64,000 nucleotides of DNA from an uncultured Luminiphilus sp. (GTDB lineage: Bacteria > Pseudomonadota > Gammaproteobacteria > Pseudomonadales > Halieaceae). The position numbers and the translations under genes are program-made. Of this stretch, positions 36,845 through 46,464 are shown piece by piece. The number at the start of each line of letters is the position of its first letter. The stretch's first letter is position 1. The DNA is taken from contig CALKDK010000007.1 in assembly GCA_938084055.1 (NCBI GenBank), positions 1 through 64,000 on the forward strand. The letters are read 5' to 3'. The notes under the pieces are model-generated. The model saw only the letters and a list, made by a program, of their open reading frames with translations, was not told where the DNA came from and did not search any database.

Positions 36845-37702
36845 ATGACTGTTATCGATCATATTGTCCTCGCCGTTTCGGACCTGCCAAAAGCCAGCGC
36901 CGACTACGCCCTGCTGCTTGGGCGCCAACCGAGCTGGCAGGGCGTGCATCCCGATTACGGTACCGCGAACACGCTGTTTCGGCTGGACAACACCTATATC
37001 GAGCTGCTCGCGGCTGCGGGCAGAGGGCTGGGTGCGGACGCGGTGTCAGAGATGCTGGGACAACGGCTGCAGGGCCTTGGCGGGGTGGTGTTCGGCACTG
37101 ATGACTGCGAATCGTTTCTCGCAACGGCTCGCAGCAGAGGCCTCGACGTCAGTGAACCGGTTCCGGGGCACGGCACAGACGATATCTCGGGAGCACGGCG
37201 CAGCTGGCGCAACATGTTTTGGAGCCCGGACGCCGCCCGGGGGATTTTTTCCTTTTGTATCTGCCATGATGGCGAGGCAACCCTCTTACCCGCACCCATT
37301 ACAGCGGCCGGTCCCGTCAGCGGGGTGGATCATGTAGTGGTTACCACCCAGAGCTCCGAAGCGGCGAAGCGCTTTTACGGGGAACAGTTGGGGCTGCGTC
37401 TCGCCCTCGAACAACATGTCCCGGACTGGGGAGGCACGCAGTTATTTTTTCGCAGCAATGCCATGAGCATTGAGGTGATCGCCTCAGAAAAATCCGAGCC
37501 GAGGGACGCACTGTGGGGTTTGGCCCTGAAAACCGACAATATTGAAATGACTCACAGCCGTCTGCGAGACTCGGGCGTAGGGGTCTCAGAGATCCGGCCG
37601 GGGCGAAAGGAAGGTACCCTGGTGTGCACGGTAAAATCCCATACGCTGGATGTTCCCACGCTCCTGATATCTCATCCCGACAGGGCGCCAACGGCTCACT
37701 AG
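36845..37702 (+). CDS. VOC family (glyoxalase-like) protein with two modules
   Basis: 285 residues with two vicinal-oxygen-chelate modules: one starting VIDHIVLAVSDLPKA, the other VSGVDHVVVTTQSSEAAKRFYG. Each would supply His and Glu metal ligands (IDHIV / YIELL and VDHVV / SIEVI). The N-terminal half resembles glyoxalase-like domains seen next to transporters. The function could be a dioxygenase, isomerase or lyase. ATG at 36845 is preceded by CGGAG. It is probably co-transcribed with the BCCT transporter gene. Confidence 0.82.
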   Translation: MTVIDHIVLAVSDLPKASADYALLLGRQPSWQGVHPDYGTANTLFRLDNTYIELLAAAGRGLGADAVSEMLGQRLQGLGGVVFGTDDCESFLATARSRGLDVSEPVPGHGTDDISGARRSWRNMFWSPDAARGIFSFCICHDGEATLLPAPITAAGPVSGVDHVVVTTQSSEAAKRFYGEQLGLRLALEQHVPDWGGTQLFFRSNAMSIEVIASEKSEPRDALWGLALKTDNIEMTHSRLRDSGVGVSEIRPGRKEGTLVCTVKSHTLDVPTLLISHPDRAPTAH

Positions 37703-37832
37703 CGACCGGCAGCAGTCATTTTCACCCTCGGCAACAAGGCCTGGCGCCTGCCTCCACCCCGGGGGTTGCGCACTGCAGCTTTCGCCTTCCCGTTCGCCAC
37801 AAACCCCAAGGGCCGCCCGGCACTGGCGAAGC

Positions 37833-38333
37833 CTACAAACCTCGAGCCTTGCAAAACACGTCAGAGATAAAAAAGCGCCCTGCAGACTCTGCTTCCATGC
37901 CGTGCACCACGTAATGCAGGGCCACACCCGCATCCAATTCAAGGCGCTCCCGCTCATCACCGCAACTGCGCTCGGCAATCTGGTGTTGGGCAACGCGCAA
38001 TGTCTTGTGGTCGACCGTGTGGGCGGGCATGTGAATCATGCGAATGTTGTAGCGCAGGCCCGAGGGAATCGCCGACACACTCATAATTTCGGTATATTTA
38101 TTAATCTTGGTCGGCAACGTTTGGCTAATCGCCGTAACGACCGCCTCGAGGTAGGCGGCATCTGTCGGCTTGGGGGGTACCGCCGCTTTGCCGTCGGATT
38201 CCTGCCCGCCGCAGCCCATCAGAAACGACAGCAAGGTGAGCCCAAGGATCCGACAGGCAGACACCCCCGCGCGCCTGCCCCCGGGGCCGGTACGGATAAC
38301 CGGTTGTGTGTCGCGTCTAACCACAGCCTTCAT
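37833..38333 (-). CDS. Putative lipoprotein of unknown function
   Basis: About 166 residues with an unusually long basic stretch before a lipobox (LTLLSFLMGC, lipid Cys near residue 41). A GTG closer to the signal (giving VSACRILGL) may be the true start. The mature part ends with a pattern of two cysteines (AERSCGD and DVFCKA) that may form a disulfide. I know similar small lipoproteins only as hypothetical. It is convergent with the VOC gene. Confidence 0.6.
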   Translation of the reverse strand: MKAVVRRDTQPVIRTGPGGRRAGVSACRILGLTLLSFLMGCGGQESDGKAAVPPKPTDAAYLEAVVTAISQTLPTKINKYTEIMSVSAIPSGLRYNIRMIHMPAHTVDHKTLRVAQHQIAERSCGDERERLELDAGVALHYVVHGMEAESAGRFFISDVFCKARGL

Positions 38334-38773
38334 TGTGCATCCCAAACGTCGGCAACTGGCCGATCTTGGTCGGCCTTAACCGCCAATAACAGCCCTGTAG
38401 ACCCTCAAAGTCCATAGATTATTGGTCATTAGGTGAGGTTCATCACTGTTTGGGGGTCCCTGCACAATGTCCATGCGTTCTGTGAATGCCCTGCGCCCGG
38501 CCAGGGACCCGAGGGCCCGGATTATCCTGCAAGCCTTTATTGGCGGTTGGGGTGCAGGTGGGCATGTAAAAAAACCGACCTGGCACCGCTGGCGTAGCCC
38601 TGACCCCGTTGAGCAGGTGTAAAGCCGGCCCGAGGGTTACCAGGCAGGGAACAGCCAGTCCGCCGTACTGACCGAACCATCGACGCCGTTTGTCTGCAGG
38701 CCGCCTTTTTGCCAATGACAGATTTGTCAGAGCAGCGTTATGCTCCGCGTTTGGACCGCTAGAGGAGCACCCC
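38334..38773. other. Intergenic region upstream of the serine dehydratase gene
   Basis: 440 bases between divergent genes. It holds the operator candidate at 38716-38729 and the AGAGGAG ribosome binding site just before 38774. I checked for glycine-riboswitch-like motifs and saw none. Confidence 0.45.
38716..38729. promoter_or_regulatory. Candidate operator upstream of the serine dehydratase gene
   Basis: A perfect inverted repeat TGACA-N4-TGTCA lies 45 bases upstream of the GTG start. It has the form of a small dimeric repressor or LysR/GntR-type site; the regulator is unknown. Confidence 0.35.
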
Positions 38774-40174
38774 GTGTCCATCAGCGTCTTTGACCTGTTC
38801 AAAGTGGGCATTGGCCCCTCAAGCTCTCACACCGTCGGTCCCATGAACGCTGCACGCCAATTTGTCCAGACACTGGAGGCGCTGGACGTACTCCGGGAGT
38901 GCAGCGGGGTGCGTGTAGAACTTTACGGATCCCTGGGCGCCACCGGCGCAGGACACGGCTCTCCCAAGGCCATCATCCTGGGCCTTGAGGGCGAGTCACC
39001 GGAAAGTGTTTCCATTGACAGCATAGAACCGCGGGTCAGCGCTGTGCGCGAGTTGGGTCAACTCCATCTACTGGGCAAACACAGGATTTCGTTCAATTAT
39101 CGGGATGACCTGGTGATGCACCGCAGCGCAACCCTGCCGTTCCATCCCAACGGGATGCGCTTCACTGCCACCAAAGCTGATGGGGAGAGTCTGGAAAGTC
39201 GCGTTTATTTCTCAGTGGGTGGGGGCTTTATCGTCGACGAAACAGCCGAGGGCGGCGATATCGTTGTGGACGACCCGACGCCCATTCCCTATCCGTTCTC
39301 AACCGCTGAGGGCTTACTGGCGCAGTGTCGGAAGCACGGGCTGTCTATCCCCACCCTGATGATGGCCAATGAAATCGCCTGGCGCAGTGAAGACGAGGTC
39401 CGGGCGCAACTGCTCCATCTCTGGGAAGTGATGGATGCCTGCATCGCAGTGGGCTGCAGAACCGAGGGCATCATGCCCGGCGGTTTGCAGGTCAAGCGGC
39501 GAGCGGCGCAGTTGCACAGGCAGTTGAAACGACAGGGCGACTCCTTGGGTGATGAGTCGCTGAATACCATGGACTGGGTGACACTGTATGCCCTGGCCGT
39601 AAACGAGGAGAACGCCGCAGGCGGTCGCATTGTTACTGCACCGACCAACGGTGCGGCCGGTATTCTCCCGGCTGTCCTGAAGTACTACCTCGCCCACTGT
39701 CAGGGTGCGCGCACGGAGGATATCTGCCGGTTTCTGCTCACAGCCGGTGCCATCGGAATCCTATACAAAATAAATGCCTCGATCTCCGGTGCCGAAGTGG
39801 GCTGCCAGGGTGAGGTCGGGTCGGCCTGCTCCATGGCCGCAGGCGCTCTGGCGGATGCCCTCGGTGGGACACCACAGCAGGTGGAGAACGCCGCGGAAAT
39901 TGCCATGGAACACAATCTCGGCCTGACCTGCGACCCCATCGGCGGTCTGGTGCAGGTGCCCTGCATTGAACGCAATGCCATGGGCGCCATAAAAGCCATC
40001 AGTGCCGCCCGAATGGCATTGCGGGGTGACGGAGAGCACTTCGTATCTTTGGACCAGGTCATTCGAACCATGCGGGATACGGGCAGGGATATGCAGGACA
40101 AGTACAAGGAGACTGCACGGGGGGGGCTGGCTATCCATGTGCTGGAAGTGCCTGTCAATATGATTGAGTGCTGA
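38774..40174 (+). CDS. sdaA: L-serine ammonia-lyase (iron-sulfur type)
   Basis: 466 residues, single-chain type. It deaminates L-serine to pyruvate. The beta domain opens with [21 protein letters not shown]; the alpha domain carries [14 protein letters not shown]. Cluster cysteines are at Cys344 (GCQGEVG), Cys386 (LTCDPIGG) and Cys397 (VPCIERN), one off from the positions known in the family (343, 385, 396). GTG at 38774 has AGGAG upstream; the longer frame starting at 38690 lacks support. Confidence 0.93.
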   Translation: MSISVFDLFKVGIGPSSSHTVGPMNAARQFVQTLEALDVLRECSGVRVELYGSLGATGAGHGSPKAIILGLEGESPESVSIDSIEPRVSAVRELGQLHLLGKHRISFNYRDDLVMHRSATLPFHPNGMRFTATKADGESLESRVYFSVGGGFIVDETAEGGDIVVDDPTPIPYPFSTAEGLLAQCRKHGLSIPTLMMANEIAWRSEDEVRAQLLHLWEVMDACIAVGCRTEGIMPGGLQVKRRAAQLHRQLKRQGDSLGDESLNTMDWVTLYALAVNEENAAGGRIVTAPTNGAAGILPAVLKYYLAHCQGARTEDICRFLLTAGAIGILYKINASISGAEVGCQGEVGSACSMAAGALADALGGTPQQVENAAEIAMEHNLGLTCDPIGGLVQVPCIERNAMGAIKAISAARMALRGDGEHFVSLDQVIRTMRDTGRDMQDKYKETARGGLAIHVLEVPVNMIEC

Positions 40175-40415
40175 CTGGTATGACTCAACCACAAACTTCA
40201 CGGGCCAATGACCGCTGCTCACCGTAAAAGCGCACCCCCTGGCTCGGAAGTGTCGCCCAGAATCCACGGTCTCTGATAGGCTTGCCGACGGGGTAGCCCG
40301 TGTCCCGGCACAGCGCGTCGAACCCCCAATGCCGTGCCCCCGAAACAGGCGCACGGAGTCACGGGGATGTGTCGAGGTAGCCGCTCCGTCGGCGCTTCAG
40401 CGAAGGAAACCCAAG

Positions 40416-42530
40416 ATGATGGCAATGGCACTACTCTTTTCGTTTTTTCTCTGCTCCCTGCCTGCATGGGCAGAATCGATCGCCTCCCCCGATGCGCCGC
40501 AACGTCCCCACACCCTGACCATTCATGGCGAAACCCGCGTCGACCCCTATTACTGGATGAAAGACCGTGACGACCCGAACGTCATTCGCTATCTGGAGGC
40601 CGAGAACGCCTACACCGAGGCCATGACGGCCCCCCAGCAGGCGCTCACCGAGACCATTTTTGGAGAAATGGTGGCACGGCTCGATCCCTCCGACGAGTCG
40701 GTGCCCTATGAACTCAACGGATACTGGTATTACTCGCGGTTTGAAGAGGGTCTGGAGTACCCCATCTATGCACGCCGAAAAGGCACCCTCGAGGCGCCTG
40801 AAGAAATTATTGTTGACGCCAACGAGCTCGCTGCAGGCACGGCATTTTTTTCCCTCGCGGGGCTGACCATCAGCAGCGACAATCAGCTGGCGGCATTCGC
40901 CGTGGATACCGTAGGACGCCGTAATTACACCGTTTGGTTCAAAGACCTGAAGCTGGGTACCACGCGCCGCAGCGACATTGTCGACGTGACAGCTAACCTG
41001 GTCTGGGCAGAAGACGCCCGGGTCCTGTTTTATGCCGACAAAGATCCCCTAACGCTGCGCGCCCACCAAATTTGGCGGCACGAGTATGGCAGTGACCGCG
41101 ATGACGTACTGATTTACGAAGAGCTGGATGAGACCTTCAGCTGCGCCGTAGCGAAGACGAAATCCCGGGATTACCTGGTGATTGTGTCCGACCAGACACT
41201 CACGAGCGAGTCTCGATTCCTACCTGCGGACAAACCGTTTGGCAAATGGCAGGTCTTCGAGCCGCGCGACCGCGGTCACGAATACGCCATCGACCATGCT
41301 GATGGTCGATGGGTTATCCGGAGCAATTGGGAGGCACCAAATTTCAGGCTCATGGAAGCCTCGGATCAGGAAACAGGTCGCTCACAATGGCGCGAACTGA
41401 TCCCCCACCGGGCCGATATTATGCTGACCGGGTTTGATGTTTTTCAGCACTACCTGGTCGTTTCGGAGCGTCGTAACGGTTTACCACAAATCGTTGTCAT
41501 GCCCGGCGAGGGGCAAAGCTACGCACTGCAATTTCCCGATGCCACTTACGCAGCCTGGGTTTCGACAAATCCGGAGGTGGCAACAACGACGTTACGCTAC
41601 AGCTACTCATCCATGACAACACCCACGTCGACCTATGACTTCAATATGGCTGACCAAACCCAGGTGCTCAGGAAACGTACCCGAGTGCCTGGGAATTTTG
41701 ATCCCGACGATTATGAAAGCCGTTACCTCTGGGCTACGGCCCGGGATGGAACCCAGGTCCCCATCTCCCTGGTGTACCGGAAGGACAGGCTAGAGCGCGG
41801 CAAGAACCCGACCGTGCTCTATGCCTACGGCTCGTATGGTTCCAGTAGTTGGGCAACGTTCAGCAGCGCCCGCCTGAGCCTGCTGGATCGGGGTTTTATC
41901 TGGGCCATCGCCCATGTCAGGGGCGGGCAGGAGCTGGGGCGACACTGGTACGAAGATGGCAAACTTTTGCATAAAAAGAATACCTTCACCGACTACATTG
42001 ATGCAGCCCAGTATCTTAAAACCGCCTCCTGGGCGGACCCTGGGCGGATGTATGGATACGGTGGCAGTGCCGGAGGGCTACTCATCGGCGCCGCGATCAA
42101 CATGGCGCCTGAGGTATTTCATGGTGTCGTCGCGGCGGTGCCGTTTGTCGATGTGGTGACGACCATGCTCGATGCCAGTATTCCACTGACGACATTTGAG
42201 TGGGACGAATGGGGCAACCCGGAAGATAAAACTTACTATGACTACCTGCTGAGCTATTCCCCCTACGATCAGGTCAGTCAGAAAACGTACCCGCATATAC
42301 TGGTCACCGCGGGACTGCACGACAGCCAGGTACAGTATTGGGAACCGGCCAAGTGGGTTGCCAAGCTCCGGGATATCCAGAATCCCGGCAAGCTGCTTTT
42401 ACTGCACACCAACATGGAGGCAGGACACGGGGGAGCCAGCGGTCGCCTATCAAGGCAGCGCGAGCGCGCCCGAAATTTTGCCTTCTTTATCAGTCTGGCA
42501 AATGACAACCCGCGCGCTGGGCAGGAATGA
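40416..42530 (+). CDS. Secreted S9 prolyl oligopeptidase / oligopeptidase B-like
   Basis: 704 residues. It has a signal peptide (MMAMALLFSFFLCSLPAWA), then a beta-propeller of about 400 residues opening with VDPYYWMKDRDDPNVIRYLE, then an alpha/beta hydrolase domain. The triad can be placed at Ser551 (GYGGSAGG), Asp636 (LHDSQVQYWEP) and His671 (EAGHGG). The sequence is of the oligopeptidase B group, which cuts short peptides after basic residues, but with an export signal. ATG at 40416 with AAGGA upstream. Confidence 0.9.
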   Translation: MMAMALLFSFFLCSLPAWAESIASPDAPQRPHTLTIHGETRVDPYYWMKDRDDPNVIRYLEAENAYTEAMTAPQQALTETIFGEMVARLDPSDESVPYELNGYWYYSRFEEGLEYPIYARRKGTLEAPEEIIVDANELAAGTAFFSLAGLTISSDNQLAAFAVDTVGRRNYTVWFKDLKLGTTRRSDIVDVTANLVWAEDARVLFYADKDPLTLRAHQIWRHEYGSDRDDVLIYEELDETFSCAVAKTKSRDYLVIVSDQTLTSESRFLPADKPFGKWQVFEPRDRGHEYAIDHADGRWVIRSNWEAPNFRLMEASDQETGRSQWRELIPHRADIMLTGFDVFQHYLVVSERRNGLPQIVVMPGEGQSYALQFPDATYAAWVSTNPEVATTTLRYSYSSMTTPTSTYDFNMADQTQVLRKRTRVPGNFDPDDYESRYLWATARDGTQVPISLVYRKDRLERGKNPTVLYAYGSYGSSSWATFSSARLSLLDRGFIWAIAHVRGGQELGRHWYEDGKLLHKKNTFTDYIDAAQYLKTASWADPGRMYGYGGSAGGLLIGAAINMAPEVFHGVVAAVPFVDVVTTMLDASIPLTTFEWDEWGNPEDKTYYDYLLSYSPYDQVSQKTYPHILVTAGLHDSQVQYWEPAKWVAKLRDIQNPGKLLLLHTNMEAGHGGASGRLSRQRERARNFAFFISLANDNPRAGQE

Positions 42531-42908
42531 TCAGACGGGCGGAAGTCCTCGCTATCATTCGAACCCAGATCGTCAGAGTCCATGGGGGTAGGGGTGAATT
42601 TCTCAAGGCAACCAGGGGCTGACAGCGCCGGGACGAACCCCCGACCCGCCCATTACAACGCCCCGCAACGGCCGCCCAGACTCTCCAGCCCGCGATGCAG
42701 TCGGGGCTCCGGGCGAGCGCTCAAGCCCACAACCAAGAGCCTGCGTTACCTGCGCCGGGGCGCTCTGCCAATGCGATTACCGAGGACGAAAAGCCCAAGC
42801 AACGGGGGTGGATATCAGCAAACCCTGCAGGCCCGTGTCCGGTATCTGCGCAATGACGTATACACCCCGGATCATCGGGGCAGGTGAGGTAAAACACGGC
42901 ACCCAACA
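42531..42908. other. Intergenic region, nothing recognised
   Basis: 378 bases between the S9 peptidase and amine oxidase genes on the same strand. Open frames are proline- and arginine-rich without motifs. No hairpin terminator or promoter was identified with confidence. Confidence 0.4.
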
Positions 42909-44162
42909 ATGCATGAGTTTACCGAAATAGCGATTCTGGGCGCGGGACTGACCGGATTGATTGCGGCCCGGGACCTGATTGCGGCGGGTCGGCAGGTAGT
43001 CCTGCTGGAAGGCCGTGACCGTGTCGGGGGGCGCACCTGGACCGTGCCCTTTGACGCGGCGGGCTGTGACGTTGACCTGGGCGCCGAATGGGTGGCACCC
43101 ACAGCGCACCCAGCCATGGCGGCGGAACTGTCACGCTACCGCATACCTCTGGTCACTGCACCGGCTTACAGGGAACAGACCCGCACTGCCCGGGACGACT
43201 ACGCGGCGCTGTGCCAACAGATTGAGCAGGACGCGGCGCTCATTGATGTCACCCGGCCCGATTGGTATCGGTCGGTGCGCCACCTCGAGATGTCACTGGA
43301 TGATTATCTGGCCCGGCTGGGTCACCCGGGGGAGGCCAGGGATGATCTGCTCGCCCAGGCCTTTGCCCTGCATGGCGCGGACCATCGCGACTACAGCGCG
43401 ACCAACCTGTTGCATGACATTGCGGCATTTGGTGGTACAGAGGCCGCTTTTGCCGGCGACGAACGGCGCATTGCAGGCGGCGCCCAGTCACTGGCGCTGC
43501 AGATTGCACGCCCCCTGGAGGGCGCCACGCGGCTCAACTGGCCGGTCAAGCGAATTGCACTTACCGAGCACGGCGTTGAGATTGGCAGCCGCGAGGGTCG
43601 GCTGGTCGCCAGGGCAGTGGTCGTAGCGCTGCCCGTTAATGTCCTGGCGGGCCTCGAACTGGACGTTGGTCTGGAGCCTCTGGCCTCTGAAACCCTACAG
43701 GCCGGCCATCCGGGGCGTGCCGCCAAAGGCTGGGCAACCGCTGCCCGGCCTATCTATGCGCCGGGTTGGCCTGACGCGATTGAGGTCTACAGCAAACAGG
43801 GTGAGAAAAGCGTCGCTGTGGCCAGCTTCAATGTGGCCAACCCGGATCACGGCAGCGCACTCGGCCGCAGCTGGGCATCTGTTCATCGACGTCATCCAGA
43901 GATCGGTCTGGGGAGTGATTTTCTGTCCCACGACTGGATCAAGGACCCCTTCGCCAAAGGCACGTGGTTGTCATCCGGCCCGGATCAGGCACCGGGCTGG
44001 CACCAGCTTGCCGATAGGCCCCCACCCGTCGTATTTGCCGGCGGCGATCTATCGCGGCGCTGGTATGGCTGGATGGAGGGCGCAGTCACCTCGGGCGGGG
44101 ATGCCGCAAAACGTATTCTTGACTATCTGCAGACGGGGGTCGCTGGCCCCGCCGCAGGCTGA
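42909..44162 (+). CDS. Flavin monoamine oxidase family protein
   Basis: 417 residues. The FAD motif is ILGAGLTGLIAARDLIAAG, then LLEGRDRVGGRTW, the invariant second contact of amine oxidases. The C-terminal flavin region is VFAGGDLSRRWYGWMEGAVTSGG. It is shorter than eukaryotic MAO and has no membrane tail, so it is probably soluble. The amine substrate is unknown. ATG at 42909; no strong ribosome binding site. Three copies of a short repeat begin at its stop codon. Confidence 0.87.
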   Translation: MHEFTEIAILGAGLTGLIAARDLIAAGRQVVLLEGRDRVGGRTWTVPFDAAGCDVDLGAEWVAPTAHPAMAAELSRYRIPLVTAPAYREQTRTARDDYAALCQQIEQDAALIDVTRPDWYRSVRHLEMSLDDYLARLGHPGEARDDLLAQAFALHGADHRDYSATNLLHDIAAFGGTEAAFAGDERRIAGGAQSLALQIARPLEGATRLNWPVKRIALTEHGVEIGSREGRLVARAVVVALPVNVLAGLELDVGLEPLASETLQAGHPGRAAKGWATAARPIYAPGWPDAIEVYSKQGEKSVAVASFNVANPDHGSALGRSWASVHRRHPEIGLGSDFLSHDWIKDPFAKGTWLSSGPDQAPGWHQLADRPPPVVFAGGDLSRRWYGWMEGAVTSGGDAAKRILDYLQTGVAGPAAG

Positions 44163-44200
44163 ACCCCAAACACCGCTGAACCCCAAGCACCGCTGAACCA
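44158..44200. repeat. 17-bp tandem repeat, 2.5 copies
   Basis: Two 17-base units reading GCTGAACCCCAARCACC (44158-44174 and 44175-44191, one base different) are followed by a partial third copy GCTGAACCA. The array spans the stop codon of the amine oxidase gene. Confidence 0.85.
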
Positions 44201-44269
44201 GAGGCTGCCAACGCGGTTGGGCGCGTGTGCTCACCGGTCAGTGTCTGCGACAGGTACGGCCCGGGGGCA

Positions 44270-46252
44270 TCATAGATTGATGGTGCTACAACCGAGACTC
44301 TGCTCGTCCAAAACCAGTCCGGCCTTTTCAGCACCCTCGACACAAAAGGTCACGGTCGCCGGCGCTTTCAGGCGCGATGGCCCCTGGAACTGCGCGAGGC
44401 CACCGCTGTCCGTATTGGTTTGTTGTGTACCGGACAGGTCCCCTGAAAAGGTGCCCGTGACCAGCGCCCCAGCCACCGAACTGCCGGTGTCGTTGACCAT
44501 CTCGACCAGGGCCGTCACCTTTAGCGACTTGTTGCCGTTGGCCTGTAGGCTGATTGACGCCACTGCCAGCTGGCTCGAGGATGTGCTGCCCTCTGGAGTA
44601 GCCGAGACCGTCGCACTGGCAGCACTTGTATTGCCGCTGGCGTCCTCGGCAGTCACCGAATAGAAATAGGTCGCTCCGTTGGTGACCGTGGTATCGGTAT
44701 AGCCGGTCGTGCTCAACAATGACCCCGTCAACCGATCATAAGGTCCCGTGCTATTCGGTGCCCGGGAAACAACATAACCGGCCAGATCGGGCTCGGTGTT
44801 GGCAGACCAGTTGAGGTCGACCCGCCCGTCACCGGCATTGGCGGCAAGGCCCGCGGGGGCGTTGGGTGGCGTGGTATCCGCGGGACCCCCATCGCTGTAG
44901 GTAATTCTCAGTGCGTCGACGCGAATCGCATCCAGCTGCCTCGCGCCCCGCGTGCGGTCCGCATCCGTCAGCCGCAGCGTCAGCACGCCACCGACTGAAG
45001 TATCGAAGCTGTGGGTGTAAATCTGGTCGGCGTTGGAGGGCTGGACGGTGAAAGCCTGCTGGAATGGGCCGCCGGCAATGCTGTACTCCATGACAAACGC
45101 ACCGTCATCCAGCGCCGTATCAAAGGCCATCTCGGCGGACAGCTGCGCTGCCTTGAGTGCTGCCACGTTAAAGGTCCAGCGGTGCTCGGCCTGACTGGTA
45201 CGGCGCGACGGTTTACCGCCGCTCTCCGCTTCGGTGATCACCTGGTAGCTGTCATCGCTGGCCTGGGTGGCAACGAAAGTACCGCTCACGACACCGATAC
45301 CGGTGCTCACATCAGCCGATGCCAGAACCACAGTAGGATCACCACCACCGCCACCGCCACCGCCACCACCGCAGGTGGCACCAAAAACACAACCCACCCA
45401 ATCAGGGCTGTCGATAAAGGGATTGCGGTTGCCCTGAAAGCTGAAGATCACGTCATTGCGCCGGCGTTCCATATCATCCACCGGATCGGCTTCGTGCCAC
45501 GCCAGCAGGTCTGTCAACATCCCCATGTAGGCCATGGCTTCATTTGCACCGGTTTTGTACGCCTGAATCAATGCGTAGTCATCGGTCAGGATGAGATCGG
45601 GCTCGTTGTGCCCGGTGACACCGTGGAAGCCTCCCTCGTAGCGCACCGCCATGTAGAACATGGCCCTGGCCACATCCCCCTGACGACCACTCCATGTCTG
45701 CCAGGTTTCCGCGCCTGTTGTTCCCCGTGCCCAGTTGGAGTTACCTGGGTAGAAGCCGCTGCCACCCCCTCGGCCGTTGGTTTCCAGGGTGGTTTTTTCG
45801 TTGCAGCCCGCATCGCAGTTGCGGTACGGATTGTTGCTCCGGGAACTGTTGTAGCTCGCATCCGAGGCAAAGAGATGATGGGCATCGGTGTAGGGGTAAT
45901 TGCTGCTGTTATCGTTCGGGAATCCGTAGCTCTTGGGCCAGGAGTGCTCGCGGTTATAGGCGCCCGTACCGCCGGGTATTTTGGGGTAGCTGGCGTTCTT
46001 GTAAATGTCCAGAATATTCCCCGGATTGAGAGGATCCTCATCGGCCGCATTGACAATATCCCAGATATCAGTCGCGGTGGAGGTATAGGGAAAGCGGGTG
46101 TGGTCATCGATAATGTCGTGCAGTGAAGCGGCAAGCGCCGCCGCTGAGCTGTCGTCAACGCCGTCGTAATAGCCCTCGGGTGGCGCCGCCATGACGATCG
46201 CGGTCCACCCGAGCAGGACGGCTGTGAAACTCCGGAAGGCTGTCATTGGCAC
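44270..46252 (-). CDS. Secreted endonuclease I-type nuclease with poly-Gly linker and C-terminal modules
   Basis: 660 residues. A signal peptide is followed by an endonuclease I (His-Me finger) domain to about residue 285. Catalytic and metal residues lie in YNREHSWPKSY (His103) and DAHHLFASDASYNSSRSN. A run of ten glycines (295-304) links to a domain with ESGGKPSRRTSQAEHRW (about 305-455), then a fibronectin type III domain (about 458-555, TPPNAPAGLAAN to VSATPEG), and a final beta domain. It resembles ExeM-type extracellular DNases, used for nutrient scavenging or biofilm remodelling. Confidence 0.87.
   Translation of the reverse strand: MPMTAFRSFTAVLLGWTAIVMAAPPEGYYDGVDDSSAAALAASLHDIIDDHTRFPYTSTATDIWDIVNAADEDPLNPGNILDIYKNASYPKIPGGTGAYNREHSWPKSYGFPNDNSSNYPYTDAHHLFASDASYNSSRSNNPYRNCDAGCNEKTTLETNGRGGGSGFYPGNSNWARGTTGAETWQTWSGRQGDVARAMFYMAVRYEGGFHGVTGHNEPDLILTDDYALIQAYKTGANEAMAYMGMLTDLLAWHEADPVDDMERRRNDVIFSFQGNRNPFIDSPDWVGCVFGATCGGGGGGGGGGDPTVVLASADVSTGIGVVSGTFVATQASDDSYQVITEAESGGKPSRRTSQAEHRWTFNVAALKAAQLSAEMAFDTALDDGAFVMEYSIAGGPFQQAFTVQPSNADQIYTHSFDTSVGGVLTLRLTDADRTRGARQLDAIRVDALRITYSDGGPADTTPPNAPAGLAANAGDGRVDLNWSANTEPDLAGYVVSRAPNSTGPYDRLTGSLLSTTGYTDTTVTNGATYFYSVTAEDASGNTSAASATVSATPEGSTSSSQLAVASISLQANGNKSLKVTALVEMVNDTGSSVAGALVTGTFSGDLSGTQQTNTDSGGLAQFQGPSRLKAPATVTFCVEGAEKAGLVLDEQSLGCSTINL
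45341..45370 (-). repeat. Glycine-codon microsatellite inside the nuclease gene
   Basis: Ten consecutive GGN codons, mostly GGT/GGC, form a near-trinucleotide repeat that encodes the poly-Gly linker. Slippage here would change linker length in steps of one glycine. Confidence 0.8.
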
Positions 46253-46464
46253 GAATCCATCGTATTGGCCGGAAAAGATAGCAAATGAGTAGCACAGGCT
46301 TCAAATGATTACTTTTGATGAAGTTCATGGGGCAACAGCGGGCTTAGTTGTTTAGCTGACTTTCCCAGGCCCGCGGTAAGACCATAGGACTGCCGTGATT
46401 GGGTAAAGAGGACGGGGGGCCACAGCCGCCTTGATCCTGATCGCGGATCGTGGCCAGGCCGGCG

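Noticed and set aside
38334-38773. Riboswitch upstream of serine dehydratase
   Set aside because: No recognisable glycine or other riboswitch core motifs were found by eye.
45341-45370. Repetitive CCACCG pattern as a CRISPR or regulatory repeat
   Set aside because: It is explained by ten glycine codons in the nuclease gene.
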